From an uncultured cyanobacterium (GTDB lineage: Bacteria > Cyanobacteriota > Cyanobacteriia > CACIAM-69d), in contig CALGDE010000038.1 of assembly GCA_937883785.1 (NCBI GenBank), forward strand, positions 1 through 64,000: a DNA stretch of 64,000 bases. The letters run 5' to 3'. Below the pieces are notes generated by a model, which had not been told where the DNA came from, made no database searches, and worked only from the letters and a program-made list of their open reading frames with translations. This document shows, one piece after another, positions 38,958 to 48,283 of the stretch (its first letter is position 1; every line of letters starts with the position of its first letter). Position numbers and translations under genes: made by a program.

Positions 38958-39099
38958 TCAAAAATCACAGTCAATCCAGCAAGAAATAGGACAATTTTAG
39001 CCACGCAATCAAAACTGAATCTGCATTATTGGTTTCGCAAACCCTTCGCGAATGATGACCTTCAGCGATCGCCGACTTTTCTATTGGCTCAATAGTTGA
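38958..39099 (-). repeat. Family 2 interspersed repeat, copy B (inverted)
   Basis: On the minus strand it reads TCAACTATTGAGCCAATAG...GGCGATCGCTGAAGGTCATC, then a small hairpin, TTCGC...GCGAA, then GCAGATTCAGTTTTGATTGCGTGG and AAAATTGTCCTATTT. It aligns with copies C and D along its whole length and ends in TTGA. Confidence 0.65.
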
Positions 39100-39189
39100 T
39101 GGTAAAGGCGCAAAAAACAAAATCCAGGGCCACCTTTTCAAAGCCCCCCTGACTTAAGAGTTCTCAGAATAGGCACCTTCCCATCAAAA

Positions 39190-39227
39190 GCAATCGGGTT
39201 TAACCAGCGGTGGTCAAACCCGATTGC
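39190..39227. other. Large perfect inverted repeat
   Basis: GCAATCGGGTTT and AAACCCGATTGC (12 bp) enclose a 14-base centre that itself pairs ACCA with TGGT. On the minus strand TTTT follows directly, so it could be a terminator in that direction, but the nearest upstream minus-strand gene (crcB) ends more than 600 bases away. Confidence 0.55.
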
Positions 39228-39849
39228 ATCGGTAAAACTAACTGAAGACAGATCAAATTCAGACAGAATAATTTTCAGTAACAGTCAAAGCTAAGGGTTT
39301 ACACGATCACGATCAAAGCAAGAGGCACAGGGTGGTCGATTCAGACCGCTGTTTTGGTCCCGGGCACACTTCAAGCGAGCAGCAAGTGGACTTCTCAAAA
39401 GAAAACCGAACGCTTTCCTCCACTGAAACACCGCTTTACTAAACACTTGCTGCACAACCTTTGCTTAGAATTAAACAAGAAAGCCAACAGAATAAGTGTG
39501 TAGAGTACGGGGCACTTTTTTACAAAATGCGCCACTGTTTCGTCGTAATGTTGAGTCTGGAGCATGGGGCACGCACTCCATCGTCATTGCTTTTTCTAGG
39601 GGATTCTGCTTCCCTTTTCGTGCCTAGTAACTAATCTATCACCGCCAGCTTCACCTGGGGCGATCCTTTATAAAACACCAGTCAGAGGAGAGTAAAACCA
39701 TCTTTATCTTTTACTTTTATTGCTCTGAGTTGCCCTGCATTTACAGTTTTTACGGAAAAGTTTGATGGCGATTTGTTGTTCCAACTGTTTCCAATCAAAC
39801 CCCAGTTGAATAGAAAGCCCTATTAATAAGGGTCCAGAAACGTTTTACC

Positions 39850-40245
39850 TTATGCGTTCCAGGATTTTGCCACTACTACGCCGACCTGTACGGCGGCTAA
39901 TCCCAGGGCGATGCTGCCTAAACCATAGGTCCAACCTAACCAGGGGCGATCGCCATTTAGGAGCCGCCAAGTTTCCAAGGCATAGCTAGAAAAGGTGGTG
40001 AAAGAGCCCAAAAAGCCCACCAGCAGCCAAAGCTGCCAGTTTGGGTGAGTTTTGGGGGTTTGGCTAAACCAGGTAATGGCGATGCCCATCACCAGGGATC
40101 CCACCAAATTTGCCGTTAGGGTTCCCCAGGGGAGGAAGCTGCCAAAGAGGCGATTGCAGACGGTAACGGTTAAGTAGCGGGAGACGGCGCCAGGGATAGC
40201 GCCGAGGGCGACGATCGCGGAAGAGTACCAGAGGGTTGTTTCCAT
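39850..40245 (-). CDS. crcB: Fluoride exporter CrcB/FluC
   Basis: A 131-residue four-helix membrane protein that dimerises into a fluoride channel. Signatures are GAIPGAVSRY in helix 1, WGTLTANLVGSLVMG in helix 2 and the conserved GFLGSFTTFSSYALE in helix 3, which lines the pore. It acts in the cytoplasmic membrane and removes toxic fluoride. The ATG at 40245 is used. I looked for a fluoride riboswitch in the leader on the minus strand and did not find one. Confidence 0.94.
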   Translation of the reverse strand: METTLWYSSAIVALGAIPGAVSRYLTVTVCNRLFGSFLPWGTLTANLVGSLVMGIAITWFSQTPKTHPNWQLWLLVGFLGSFTTFSSYALETWRLLNGDRPWLGWTYGLGSIALGLAAVQVGVVVAKSWNA

Positions 40246-40496
40246 AAAAATAGGCCGCAGAAAATAGGTCGCGACAAGGGTTGCAATAAAGGTTTTAGGC
40301 TGTTCAAGCAGGTTTCAGGCACATTAAGCAGAGTGCTGCAAATGCGCTGGGTAATTATTACCCTTGGTATACTGAGAAGCCCAGAAGCTATCGCACGGTA
40401 AGTAAAGTGCAGACCCTTGTCGGTAGCCTATGCAGCTTTTTTCGCTGATTTTGAAGGCTAATTCTGCTTTTTGTCATCGCGTCAGCGATCGCGCCC

Positions 40497-42425
40497 ATGG
40501 ATAGTTCCTTTGAAATTTCACAATTAATTGTGCTGACCGTGGGGGTTGGCATCGGTGCTCAGGTACTGGCGAATTATCTGAAAATTCCAGGCATTGTTTG
40601 CCTGCTAATTTTTGGCATTGGTTTGGGGCGTGACGGGCTGGACTGGCTGCACCCTCAGCTGTTGGGCACTGGGCTGGATGTGATTGTGTCCCTGTCGGTG
40701 GCGCTGATTTTATTTGAGGGGGGGCTCAATCTAGAGCTGCGTGCCCTGAATAAGGTGTCGGGCAGCTTGCGCAACCTGGTGACCTTAGGCACATTGATTG
40801 CATTTCTTGGAGGCGGGTTGGCGGCCCACTGGCTGGGGGAATTTCCCTGGGCGATCGCCTTTTTATATTCATCGTTGGTTGTGGTCACCGGTCCGACGGT
40901 GGTGGGTCCGCTGCTGAAAAATGTGCAGGTGGAAAAGCGAGTGGCGGCGCTGCTGGAAGGGGAAGGGGTATTGATTGATCCCGTCGGCGCAATTTTGGCA
41001 GTGGTGGTGCTGGATGTGGTGCTTAACGGCGGCGCGGAGCCCCTGGACGTGATTAGTGGTTTGGCGGTGCGTTTGGGGTTGGGGGGGCTGATTGGGGCGA
41101 TCGGCGGGCTATTGGTGGCGCAGTTTTTGAAACGGGCCACCTTTGTGTCCGATGAGCTAAATAACCTGGTGGTGTTGGCCAGTATGTGGGGCACCTTTGC
41201 CCTGTCCCAGGGAGCCGTTAGCGAGTCCGGGTTGATGGCCACTGTGGCGATGGGTATTGTGCTGCGGGCGTCGTCGGTGCCCGATGAGCGAACCCTGCGA
41301 CGATTCAAGGGACAGCTAACAATTTTGGCGGTGTCGGTGCTGTTTATTTTACTGGCGGCAGATTTGTCCTTAGCCAGTGTGGCAACCCTTGGGTGGGGCG
41401 GTCCGGCGACGGTGCTGGTGCTGATGTTTTTGGTGCGCCCACTGAATGTGTGGCTATGTACCTGGAATAGCGATTTACGGTGGCAACAAAAGGCGTTTGT
41501 CAGCTGGGTGGCACCTAAGGGTATTGTGTCGGCGTCGGTGGCGTCGTTGTTTAGTATTTTGCTGACCCAAAATGGCTTAAACGGCGGCGACGCCATTAAG
41601 GCGCTGGTGTTTTTGACCATCACCATGACCGTGACATTGCAGGGATTGACGGCACGTCCTGTGGCCCAGTGGTTGGGATTGCGATCGCGCGAAGCCACAG
41701 GGGTATTAATTGTGGGCTCCACGCCCATTAGTCGCTTGGTAGCCGGGCTTTTCCAGAAGCGGGGCGAAACGGTGGTGCTGGTGGACACGGACAAAGAGGC
41801 CTGTGCAGCGGCAGAGCAGGAAAATTTAAAGGTGTTTCTCAGCAGTGGCTTAGATATGGAAACCTTGGAAAAGGCCGGTTTGGAATCCTTGGGCACCTTT
41901 GTGGCGATGACTAAAAATGGTGAAGTTAACGCGGTTTTAGCCCAGCGGGCTGCCGAAGAGTTTGCCCCTCCACGGGTGCTAGCAGTGTTTCCTCGGGAGC
42001 AGGCTGAGGCAGCAACGGTGAAGATTCGCCAGGCATTTAAGGCGGACGTGATGATGAAGGAGTGGAATCAAAATTTAGCGAACCAACAAATTAAATTTGG
42101 AACAACCACAATTCGCCAGGAAACTGACAGCCAAGCAGACCAAATTCAGCATTTGCGACGATTGATGGGTAACGATTCCCTATTGCCTTTGCTGGTGGAG
42201 CGCGATCGCCAGCTTTACATCGCCGACGTGGACCATCAGTGGCAACAGGGGGACCAAATTTTCTACCTGTGGCGCGACTCTCGCCCCCAGCTAATGAAGA
42301 AACTGTCTGGGGATATCCAGTCGGAATTGGTACCGGAAAAAATCGCCATGGTGGAAGACTTTCCCACCGATACGCCTGACGCCCCAGAGACCACGAACCC
42401 TCTACCCACCCCCAGTGAAGCTTAA
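40497..42425 (+). CDS. CPA1-type cation/proton antiporter with C-terminal TrkA-N domain
   Basis: A 642-residue transporter with about 12 membrane segments (residues 8-405), a cytosolic Rossmann-like TrkA-N domain (about 403-520, starting GVLIVGSTPISRLVAGLFQKRGE) and a TrkA-C-like end. VVTGPTVVGPLL, GEGVLIDPVGAI and the following helices are the ion-binding region of NhaP-type Na+/H+ antiporters. It would exchange Na+ (or K+) for H+ and help salt and pH balance, with the TrkA domain as a nucleotide-responsive regulator. The ATG at 40497 is used. Its stop at 42423 is followed in frame by a 15-bp minisatellite. Confidence 0.9.
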   Translation: MDSSFEISQLIVLTVGVGIGAQVLANYLKIPGIVCLLIFGIGLGRDGLDWLHPQLLGTGLDVIVSLSVALILFEGGLNLELRALNKVSGSLRNLVTLGTLIAFLGGGLAAHWLGEFPWAIAFLYSSLVVVTGPTVVGPLLKNVQVEKRVAALLEGEGVLIDPVGAILAVVVLDVVLNGGAEPLDVISGLAVRLGLGGLIGAIGGLLVAQFLKRATFVSDELNNLVVLASMWGTFALSQGAVSESGLMATVAMGIVLRASSVPDERTLRRFKGQLTILAVSVLFILLAADLSLASVATLGWGGPATVLVLMFLVRPLNVWLCTWNSDLRWQQKAFVSWVAPKGIVSASVASLFSILLTQNGLNGGDAIKALVFLTITMTVTLQGLTARPVAQWLGLRSREATGVLIVGSTPISRLVAGLFQKRGETVVLVDTDKEACAAAEQENLKVFLSSGLDMETLEKAGLESLGTFVAMTKNGEVNAVLAQRAAEEFAPPRVLAVFPREQAEAATVKIRQAFKADVMMKEWNQNLANQQIKFGTTTIRQETDSQADQIQHLRRLMGNDSLLPLLVERDRQLYIADVDHQWQQGDQIFYLWRDSRPQLMKKLSGDIQSELVPEKIAMVEDFPTDTPDAPETTNPLPTPSEA

Positions 42426-42463
42426 GGTCGAGCACGTAAGCGTTTAAACACCGGCTTCAAAAG

Positions 42464-42553
42464 CGGAGGCTTCAAAGACGGAGGTGTCAAAGACGGAGGT
42501 GTCAAAGACGGAGGTGTCAAAGACGGAGGTTCAAAAGACGGAGGCTCCAAAGA
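42464..42553 (+). repeat. 15-bp minisatellite (six units)
   Basis: Six 15-bp units of consensus CGGAGGTGTCAAAGA with a degenerate unit before them (from 42451). Three central units are identical. The unit is five codons long, and in the frame shared by the antiporter and GH57 genes it would encode GGVKD repeats with no stop codon. Confidence 0.9.
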
Positions 42554-42638
42554 CAGAGATATTACTCCCAGCGGACCCTCGGTGGATTACAATGCCACCA
42601 ACTTTGCATCCGTTAACCTTCTTCGGCGGACCCGGCTT

Positions 42639-44228
42639 ATGACCCTCGGCTACGTTGCCCTCGTACTTCACGCCCACCTGCCCTTTGTGCGCCACCCGGA
42701 AAGCGACTACGTGCTGGAGGAAGAGTGGCTTTACGAAGCAATTACCGAGACCTATGTGCCGCTTCTCCAAACCTTCGAGGGGCTAAAGCGAGATGGCATT
42801 GATTTTCGCCTCACCATGAGCATGACGCCGCCGCTGGTGGCTATGCTTCGAGATCCACTGCTCCAAGAACGCTACGACGAGCATCTGGCTCAGCTTCAGG
42901 AGCTGGCGGAAAAAGAATATGTCCACAATGAATTTAACGGGCATATTCGCTACTTAGCCGAGCACTATATTCAAGAGTTCGGAAACGTCCGCGAGCTGTG
43001 GGAACGGTACGATCGCGACCTGGTAAAAGCGTTTAAGCAGTTTCAAGACTCAGGCAACTTAGAAATCATCACCTGTGGAGCGACCCACGGATACTTGCCG
43101 CTGATGCAAATGTATCCCCAGGCAGTGTGGGCTCAGCTAAAGGTGGCCTGTGACCATTACGAGGAGCACTTTGGGCAGCGACCTCGAGGAATTTGGCTAC
43201 CGGAGTGTGCCTATTACGAAGGCGTAGAGCGAATGCTGGCGGATGCTGGGCTACGGTACTTCATTACTGACGGGCACGGCATTTTATATGCTCGCCCCCG
43301 TCCCCGATTTGGCACCTACGCGCCGATTTACACGGAAACAGGGGTGGCAGCCTTTGGGCGGGATCACGAATCGTCCCAGCAAGTGTGGTCGTCGGAGGTG
43401 GGCTATCCCGGCGCGGTGGAGTATCGGGAATTTTATAAGGACCTGGGCTGGGAGGCAGAGTACGAGTACATCAAGCCATACATTATGCCTAACGGTCAGC
43501 GGAAGAATGTGGGCATCAAGTATCACAAAATCACCAGCCGAGACGGGGGGCTATCGGAAAAAGGGCTTTACGATCCTTACTGGGCGCGGGAGAAGGCGGC
43601 GGAGCACGCTAGCAACTTTATGGGCAACCGAGCCCAGCAAATTGAGCATTTACAGGGAATGATGGGTCGCCCGCCCATTGTGGTGTCCCCCTACGATGCG
43701 GAGCTGTTTGGACACTGGTGGTACGAGGGGCCGTGGTTTATTGATTACCTATTCCGCAAGTCCTGGTTTGATCAAAAGTCCTTCCGTATGACCCACCTGG
43801 CGGAGTATCTCCAAGAGAATCCGACGCAGCAGGTGTGTCGCCCGTCCCAGTCCAGTTGGGGACACAAAGGATTCCATGAGTATTGGCTAAATCAAACCAA
43901 TACCTGGGTGTATCGCCATTTGCATAAGGCGGCGGAGCGAATGGTGCAAATGTCTTTGCGAGATCCGGCGGATGAGTTGGAAGAGCGAGCGCTGAACCAG
44001 GCGGCGCGGGAGTTGCTGTTGGCACAGTCGTCAGATTGGGCGTTTATTATGCGCACCGGGACGATGGTGCCCTATGCGGTAAGGCGAACGCGATCGCACC
44101 TGATGCGTTTCAACCGGCTTTATGACGATATTCGGTTGGAAAAACTTGACTCGGGCTGGCTGGAAAAGGTAGAGCAAATCGACAATATTTTCCCCAATAT
44201 CGATTTCCGCGATTATCGTCCCCTTTAA
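42639..44228 (+). CDS. GH57-family 1,4-alpha-glucan branching enzyme
   Basis: A 529-residue glycoside hydrolase family 57 protein with a C-terminal DUF1957 helical domain. Motif 1 is HAHLPF, motif 2 includes ITCGATHGYLPL, motif 3 is IWLPECAYY, whose Glu is the expected nucleophile, and motif 4 is SPYDAELFGHWWYEG, whose Asp is the expected acid/base. These fit the GH57 branching enzymes that introduce alpha-1,6 branches into glycogen, although other GH57 activities cannot be excluded by sequence reading alone. The ATG at 42639 (MTLGYVALVLHAHLPF) is the family's normal start; a GTG 19 codons earlier is in frame and lies close to the minisatellite. Confidence 0.9.
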   Translation: MTLGYVALVLHAHLPFVRHPESDYVLEEEWLYEAITETYVPLLQTFEGLKRDGIDFRLTMSMTPPLVAMLRDPLLQERYDEHLAQLQELAEKEYVHNEFNGHIRYLAEHYIQEFGNVRELWERYDRDLVKAFKQFQDSGNLEIITCGATHGYLPLMQMYPQAVWAQLKVACDHYEEHFGQRPRGIWLPECAYYEGVERMLADAGLRYFITDGHGILYARPRPRFGTYAPIYTETGVAAFGRDHESSQQVWSSEVGYPGAVEYREFYKDLGWEAEYEYIKPYIMPNGQRKNVGIKYHKITSRDGGLSEKGLYDPYWAREKAAEHASNFMGNRAQQIEHLQGMMGRPPIVVSPYDAELFGHWWYEGPWFIDYLFRKSWFDQKSFRMTHLAEYLQENPTQQVCRPSQSSWGHKGFHEYWLNQTNTWVYRHLHKAAERMVQMSLRDPADELEERALNQAARELLLAQSSDWAFIMRTGTMVPYAVRRTRSHLMRFNRLYDDIRLEKLDSGWLEKVEQIDNIFPNIDFRDYRPL

Positions 44229-44246
44229 ATTTGATCTACTCTGATG

Positions 44247-44410
44247 GACTCTTGAATTAGTAGAACAGCTAGCGATCGCTAAGGGTCATCGTTTGCGGGG
44301 CAATATAGTGCAGATTGCGGATTCAGCTTCGATCACGTGACTCAAAATTGTCCTGTTTTTTATCGGACAGGACTTATATCGAGTCCGGTTGTACTGACTA
44401 TAAATTTGAT
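44247..44410 (+). repeat. Family 2 interspersed repeat, copy C
   Basis: GACTCTTGAATTAGTAGAAC...GCGATCGCTAAGGGTCATC...GCGGATTCAGCTTCGATCACG, then ACTCAAAATTGTCCTGT. It contains a 7-bp stem (GTCCTGT/ACAGGAC, 44350-44373) and ends ACTGACTATAAATTTGAT. It lies between the convergent GH57 and DUF4132 genes. Confidence 0.7.
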
Positions 44411-44459
44411 TTCATCAAGTTCAACGAATCCACACTGTCAAAAGCGGTGACGGTGGGCG

Positions 44460-47096
44460 TTAACGTGCCGGCTTCAGCTGACTGATGATGGTGGGGTCGG
44501 TGATTGCCTTGTCGTCAACCAGCAGAAAGGCTTTACTCAAAATAATCGACAGCATATTGTCTCCCTCAAATGGCAGAAAGATGCTACCGCCGTTGGGCTT
44601 GCGGTCCGGAACGATGCACAGGTACTGATCGTTGGGTTCCATCAGAATATTGCCGCTACCCAAGTGGATTTTGTAGGTGCGGATATGACCGCGCACCACT
44701 AGGAAGCGATCGCTAAAGGAGCAGCGATCGCGGATTTTCAGCTTCGGAATCAGGGTTTCCAATAGCTGGCGTCGGGTTTTCGCGGTGCCAGACAATTCAC
44801 CGAAGGAATAGCTAGTCCAATAGTCTCGATATCGCCCTTCAGGACCACCGTCGGACCAGTTGGGATCATTGCCCACGCTGGCGACGCCCACAAATAAGTC
44901 CACGTCCCGCAGGACTTCAGAGAGCACCAAAGGTGGAATCTGGTCGAGGGGGGTGGGGGTGTCTGGGTCGTCGCGATCGCGGCCATAGTCGCCGGAACCG
45001 GTATAGGCAAAGTTCTGCGCCGCATCGATGGGATAAAAACGCACTTGGTCCGTGGCGAGGTACCAATAGGTGCCGGTTTCGTTAGTATCCGAGCCGTAAT
45101 CTTCGCCGATACCGTCCACCCAAAATTCAGCACGTAAATTCCACTGGGGTAGGCTCAAGCTAGCAGGCGGAAAGCAATCATCCACCATCAGCCGTAGGGT
45201 ATTTTTCCAGCCGCGATGACCACAAAGGGCGCTGAACTGGTGCTGCTTCAAAATATGGGCAGCAAAGCGATTGGAGTAGATTTTCGTATTTTCTTCGGCG
45301 GCGGTTAGCAGATAAATTTCCCGGTGGGCTTGCTTAAAGGGCTGCTGAATTTCATGGTTCACCAACCAATTTCGCCAGGTGAGAATGGTGGCAGAGGATG
45401 CGTCGAGGGGATGCCACAGGCGCACTTGGGTGTGTTCGTTCAACTTCTCCAGGGGCTGATCATTAATATCCACCAGGGATTCGCCCAGCCAGATTCCCGC
45501 AGTTTCCTCACCGTTGGAGTTGGTAAACCACCAAATTAGCCGCCGCGCCAGGGTTCCCATCAACGGATGGTTTAAATAGCGCTCCTGCCAAGTGGGAAAG
45601 TTCCAGTTTTTTTGCTGCAAGTATACCGACTCCAGGCGATCGCGCTGGGCGGGCATCATCTTTTTGATATCCTTTGCCGCCTGCTTCAGCTCCTTTAACT
45701 CCTCGGCAAAATTGTCCTTGATCACCTTGGGCACTGACTTTTGTAGCTTACCGTCAGGCTTAATCCACCGCAGCACCGTTGAGCTGGTACCTGTCACCTC
45801 TAGCTCCGCCGTAAAGTCGCCTAAGGTTTCCCGTCGCAGCCCCACTTCTTCTAAGCCATAGGTGGGCACCGCCATTTCCTCAATTTCTTCCCGAGGCAGC
45901 CCTGCCCGTATCGCCGCCGCCGTCAATGCTTTTTCAATGCCCTTTTGCGCTGTCCCAAATTTCACCTTCACCTTCATCAGCGCCAACTGCCCGATCGCCT
46001 CTGTCCCTGGCATCTGCCCCAGCGCCCACACACAGGCGTTGCCCACTCGCACACAGCGCGGTCCCACCCCCGGCACCTTGCGGTAAGCGGACTGGGCTAA
46101 AGCACCGAGGGATCGCACCAGCTGTGCCCCCGCCGCCGCCTCTGTTTCTGGCAGCTTTGTCGAAACTAATGACGGACAAAGCCACACTAAGCCCTTCAAA
46201 ATATCGGCGTTTTTGTCGTTGATCATCAGGTTGGGATCTGGCTCCCATTGCGATCGTCGCTCTGCCGGGCGGGTGCGGGGCTTATCCAACAGGATCAACC
46301 AGTCCGCCAAAAAGTTCGTAACGTCTAAAGGATTTAATTTTTCTAGCTCGGCGTCTGCTTTTTTTGACCAGGTTTTTGAAGGCTTGGGCGCCGTGGCAAG
46401 GGTGCAGTGATCTAACAGTTCTGCCCAAATATTGCGGTCTTTTGCCGAAAGTTGTTGGAGGGTGGCGATCGCCCGGTCTGCCCAATATTCCCCCACCACC
46501 AGCGGTAGATCCAGCGATCCCTTCGGCAACAGTTTTTGCAGCTGGCTCAGATGTTTTCGCATTTGAGCATCTAGGGAATAGCGGTTGCCAAAAAACTCGC
46601 AGGCTCCCTTAATAGAATTCTCCAATTCCGGGGTCAGGGAATGGGTCTTGAGGTGGTTTTGGACAGCTTTAGTAAGCGGCCCTCCTCCCCCGTACAAGCG
46701 ACCATAGGCACAGAATTGATCGATAAACCGAATAAGGCTGTCGTGCTCAAAGGGAAGTTTGCGCTGGGTCAAACGGAGAAAAACTTCGTAGACTCGGCTA
46801 GTTTCTTGCCAAGAATAGCGAGGCTCAATTTTTTGACTTTCCGAACTCACGTCAGCATTAGCAACTTTGCACGCCTCCAAATCACGCTTTTGGTCAATGC
46901 ACCACTGGAGCATTGCCAGAGCCAAATCCCTTTGCTCCGATCGATCCAGCGCTTCGACCTCTTCACTGACGCTGAGATTTTTAATGCGATACTGCTCTGC
47001 GTAGTCCAAAGACTTGTTGTCAACCTGAGCAATTTCTTCAGTCAGCGCAAAATAATACGTATCCGGCGTTTCGTAGGTGTCGCGGGCGGCAACCAT
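44460..47096 (-). CDS. DUF4132-type protein (MolR-like)
   Basis: An 878-residue soluble protein. The C-terminal half matches my recollection of DUF4132 proteins (MolR family): LRAEFWVDGIGEDYGSD, TYWYLATDQVRFYPID, LSEVLRDVDLFVGVASVGNDPNW and a terminal domain with RFLVVRGHIRTYKIHLGSGNILM. The N-terminal 400 residues are helical and repeat-like, with no ATPase motif. The biochemical role is unknown; related genes occur near MoxR-type ATPase and vWA gene sets in other genomes, but none is present here. It follows the small gene at 47188-47583 on the same strand after 91 bases and is probably cotranscribed. The ATG at 47096 is used. Confidence 0.75.
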   Translation of the reverse strand: MVAARDTYETPDTYYFALTEEIAQVDNKSLDYAEQYRIKNLSVSEEVEALDRSEQRDLALAMLQWCIDQKRDLEACKVANADVSSESQKIEPRYSWQETSRVYEVFLRLTQRKLPFEHDSLIRFIDQFCAYGRLYGGGGPLTKAVQNHLKTHSLTPELENSIKGACEFFGNRYSLDAQMRKHLSQLQKLLPKGSLDLPLVVGEYWADRAIATLQQLSAKDRNIWAELLDHCTLATAPKPSKTWSKKADAELEKLNPLDVTNFLADWLILLDKPRTRPAERRSQWEPDPNLMINDKNADILKGLVWLCPSLVSTKLPETEAAAGAQLVRSLGALAQSAYRKVPGVGPRCVRVGNACVWALGQMPGTEAIGQLALMKVKVKFGTAQKGIEKALTAAAIRAGLPREEIEEMAVPTYGLEEVGLRRETLGDFTAELEVTGTSSTVLRWIKPDGKLQKSVPKVIKDNFAEELKELKQAAKDIKKMMPAQRDRLESVYLQQKNWNFPTWQERYLNHPLMGTLARRLIWWFTNSNGEETAGIWLGESLVDINDQPLEKLNEHTQVRLWHPLDASSATILTWRNWLVNHEIQQPFKQAHREIYLLTAAEENTKIYSNRFAAHILKQHQFSALCGHRGWKNTLRLMVDDCFPPASLSLPQWNLRAEFWVDGIGEDYGSDTNETGTYWYLATDQVRFYPIDAAQNFAYTGSGDYGRDRDDPDTPTPLDQIPPLVLSEVLRDVDLFVGVASVGNDPNWSDGGPEGRYRDYWTSYSFGELSGTAKTRRQLLETLIPKLKIRDRCSFSDRFLVVRGHIRTYKIHLGSGNILMEPNDQYLCIVPDRKPNGGSIFLPFEGDNMLSIILSKAFLLVDDKAITDPTIISQLKPAR

Positions 47097-47187
47097 GATG
47101 CTTTACCTCAGCAATGATCAACGACAGCAATAATCAACGACTTCAAGCCAACTTCAAGCCAACAACGTTCCGATGGTGAGCAACAAA

Positions 47188-47583
47188 CTAACCGCCCACA
47201 AGCGGCATTAGCTTGAGAAACGTTGCTGAGGTGTCTGGCTTTAGAACAATTTCCTGCTCCAAAGAGTCCGCCTGTTCGTCGTTGATTAACAAAATAAATC
47301 CGTTGTTTCTGAAAGCGGCGATCGCCCTTTCGTACTGGGTTTCCCAATCAATGGGTCGAACCCGTTTCATGCGATAGCCATTCAAGGTTTGTTCCGCATC
47401 CGTCGGCTGCACCAACCCCTGAAAAACGTCTGTTTGCCGCGCATTGTAATCTTTAACGTCCTGATAAACGCGACGGCGAATCAACTCCTGCACCGTAATG
47501 GTTTCCGTCAGAATATCCAACACAAAAACTGGGCGATCGCTGCCCAGGTTAGTGGCATCGCAAATAGTGACACGGTTAGCCAT
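47188..47583 (-). CDS. Small hypothetical partner of the DUF4132 protein
   Basis: A 131-residue protein without signal peptide or membrane segment. The N-terminal 50 residues (RVTICDATNLGSDRPVF and DILTETITVQELIRRRVYQD) show strand-turn-strand-helix order that could be a beta-grasp-like fold; this is an impression only. The rest is polar, with a C-terminal EQEIVLKPDTSATFLKLMPL segment. The ATG at 47583 is chosen over a TTG 14 codons upstream. Its position directly before the DUF4132 gene on the same strand suggests that the two act together. Confidence 0.6.
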   Translation of the reverse strand: MANRVTICDATNLGSDRPVFVLDILTETITVQELIRRRVYQDVKDYNARQTDVFQGLVQPTDAEQTLNGYRMKRVRPIDWETQYERAIAAFRNNGFILLINDEQADSLEQEIVLKPDTSATFLKLMPLVGG

Positions 47584-47796
47584 AGCTATTGTTAAAAAAG
47601 GAGCGTTAACAGCAGAACAGCTCACGAGCTTTCAATTGTTGTTGCCGAAATTTATGTACTTCAATCATTTTAGCAATCTTCCTTTCATGGGGGCACTTTA
47701 GCCTTCTACCCTTAAGCCCCCTTAATGAAACCTTGCGGCGATCGCCCAGAATCGCAAAGATAAGAGAGTAATGCCACATATGCAGGATCATCATCT

Positions 47797-48261
47797 ATGC
47801 CCGCCACCGTTGCCGATGTAATGAGCCGTGACCCGATTACGGTTGCCCCAGAAACGCCCATGAAAGAGGCGATTCAACTTTTGGCAAAACATCGCATCAG
47901 TGGAATGCCCGTCTTAAGCGACAAGGGCAAGCTGGTGGGAGTTATTTCCGAAACTGACTTAATTTGGCAAGAATCAGGCGTAGATATCCCCCCCTACATT
48001 ACGATTCTGGACAGCGTTATTTATCTCAAAAATCCCGTCACCTTCGAGCAAGAATTACACAAAGCCATGGGGGCGACCGTTTCAGAGGCGATGACCACCA
48101 AGGTGAAAACCACAACCCCCGAAGCTACCTTGCGAGATGCCAGCCGGGCGCTTCACGGTGATGGCGTTCATCGGCTGCCGGTTTTAGATGAAGGGGGCAA
48201 AGTGGTGGGGATTTTGACGCGGGGAGACATTATTCGAGCGATGGCGGCGGGGCTGTCCTAA
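47797..48261 (+). CDS. Two-CBS-domain protein
   Basis: A 154-residue protein made of a tandem CBS pair (about 5-60 and 85-150), with ADVMSRDPITVAPETPMKEAI and ATVSEAMTTKVKTTTPEATL as the domain starts and GVISETDLI and GILTRGDII as ends. CBS pairs bind adenine nucleotides or other adenosyl ligands and usually regulate partner proteins. It is a free-standing sensor with no fused enzyme. It is convergent with the GAF-GGDEF gene, so the two are not cotranscribed. The ATG at 47797 is used. Confidence 0.9.
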   Translation: MPATVADVMSRDPITVAPETPMKEAIQLLAKHRISGMPVLSDKGKLVGVISETDLIWQESGVDIPPYITILDSVIYLKNPVTFEQELHKAMGATVSEAMTTKVKTTTPEATLRDASRALHGDGVHRLPVLDEGGKVVGILTRGDIIRAMAAGLS

Positions 48262-48283
48262 GTCGCGTCCCCCAGGCTTCTAT

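Larger units (their letters stand above)
38851..39849. other. 1-kb intergenic region between pdxA and crcB
   Basis: No convincing gene. It contains a family 2 repeat (38958-39099) and a large inverted repeat (39190-39227). The remaining 600 bases up to crcB are AT-rich and show nothing recognisable. Confidence 0.5.

Noticed and set aside
40246-40496. Fluoride riboswitch upstream of crcB
   Set aside because: The conserved GGNGAUGG and CUGAU elements could not be found on the minus strand leader.
42464-42553. CRISPR-like repeat
   Set aside because: The 15-bp units are directly adjacent with no spacers, so it is a minisatellite.
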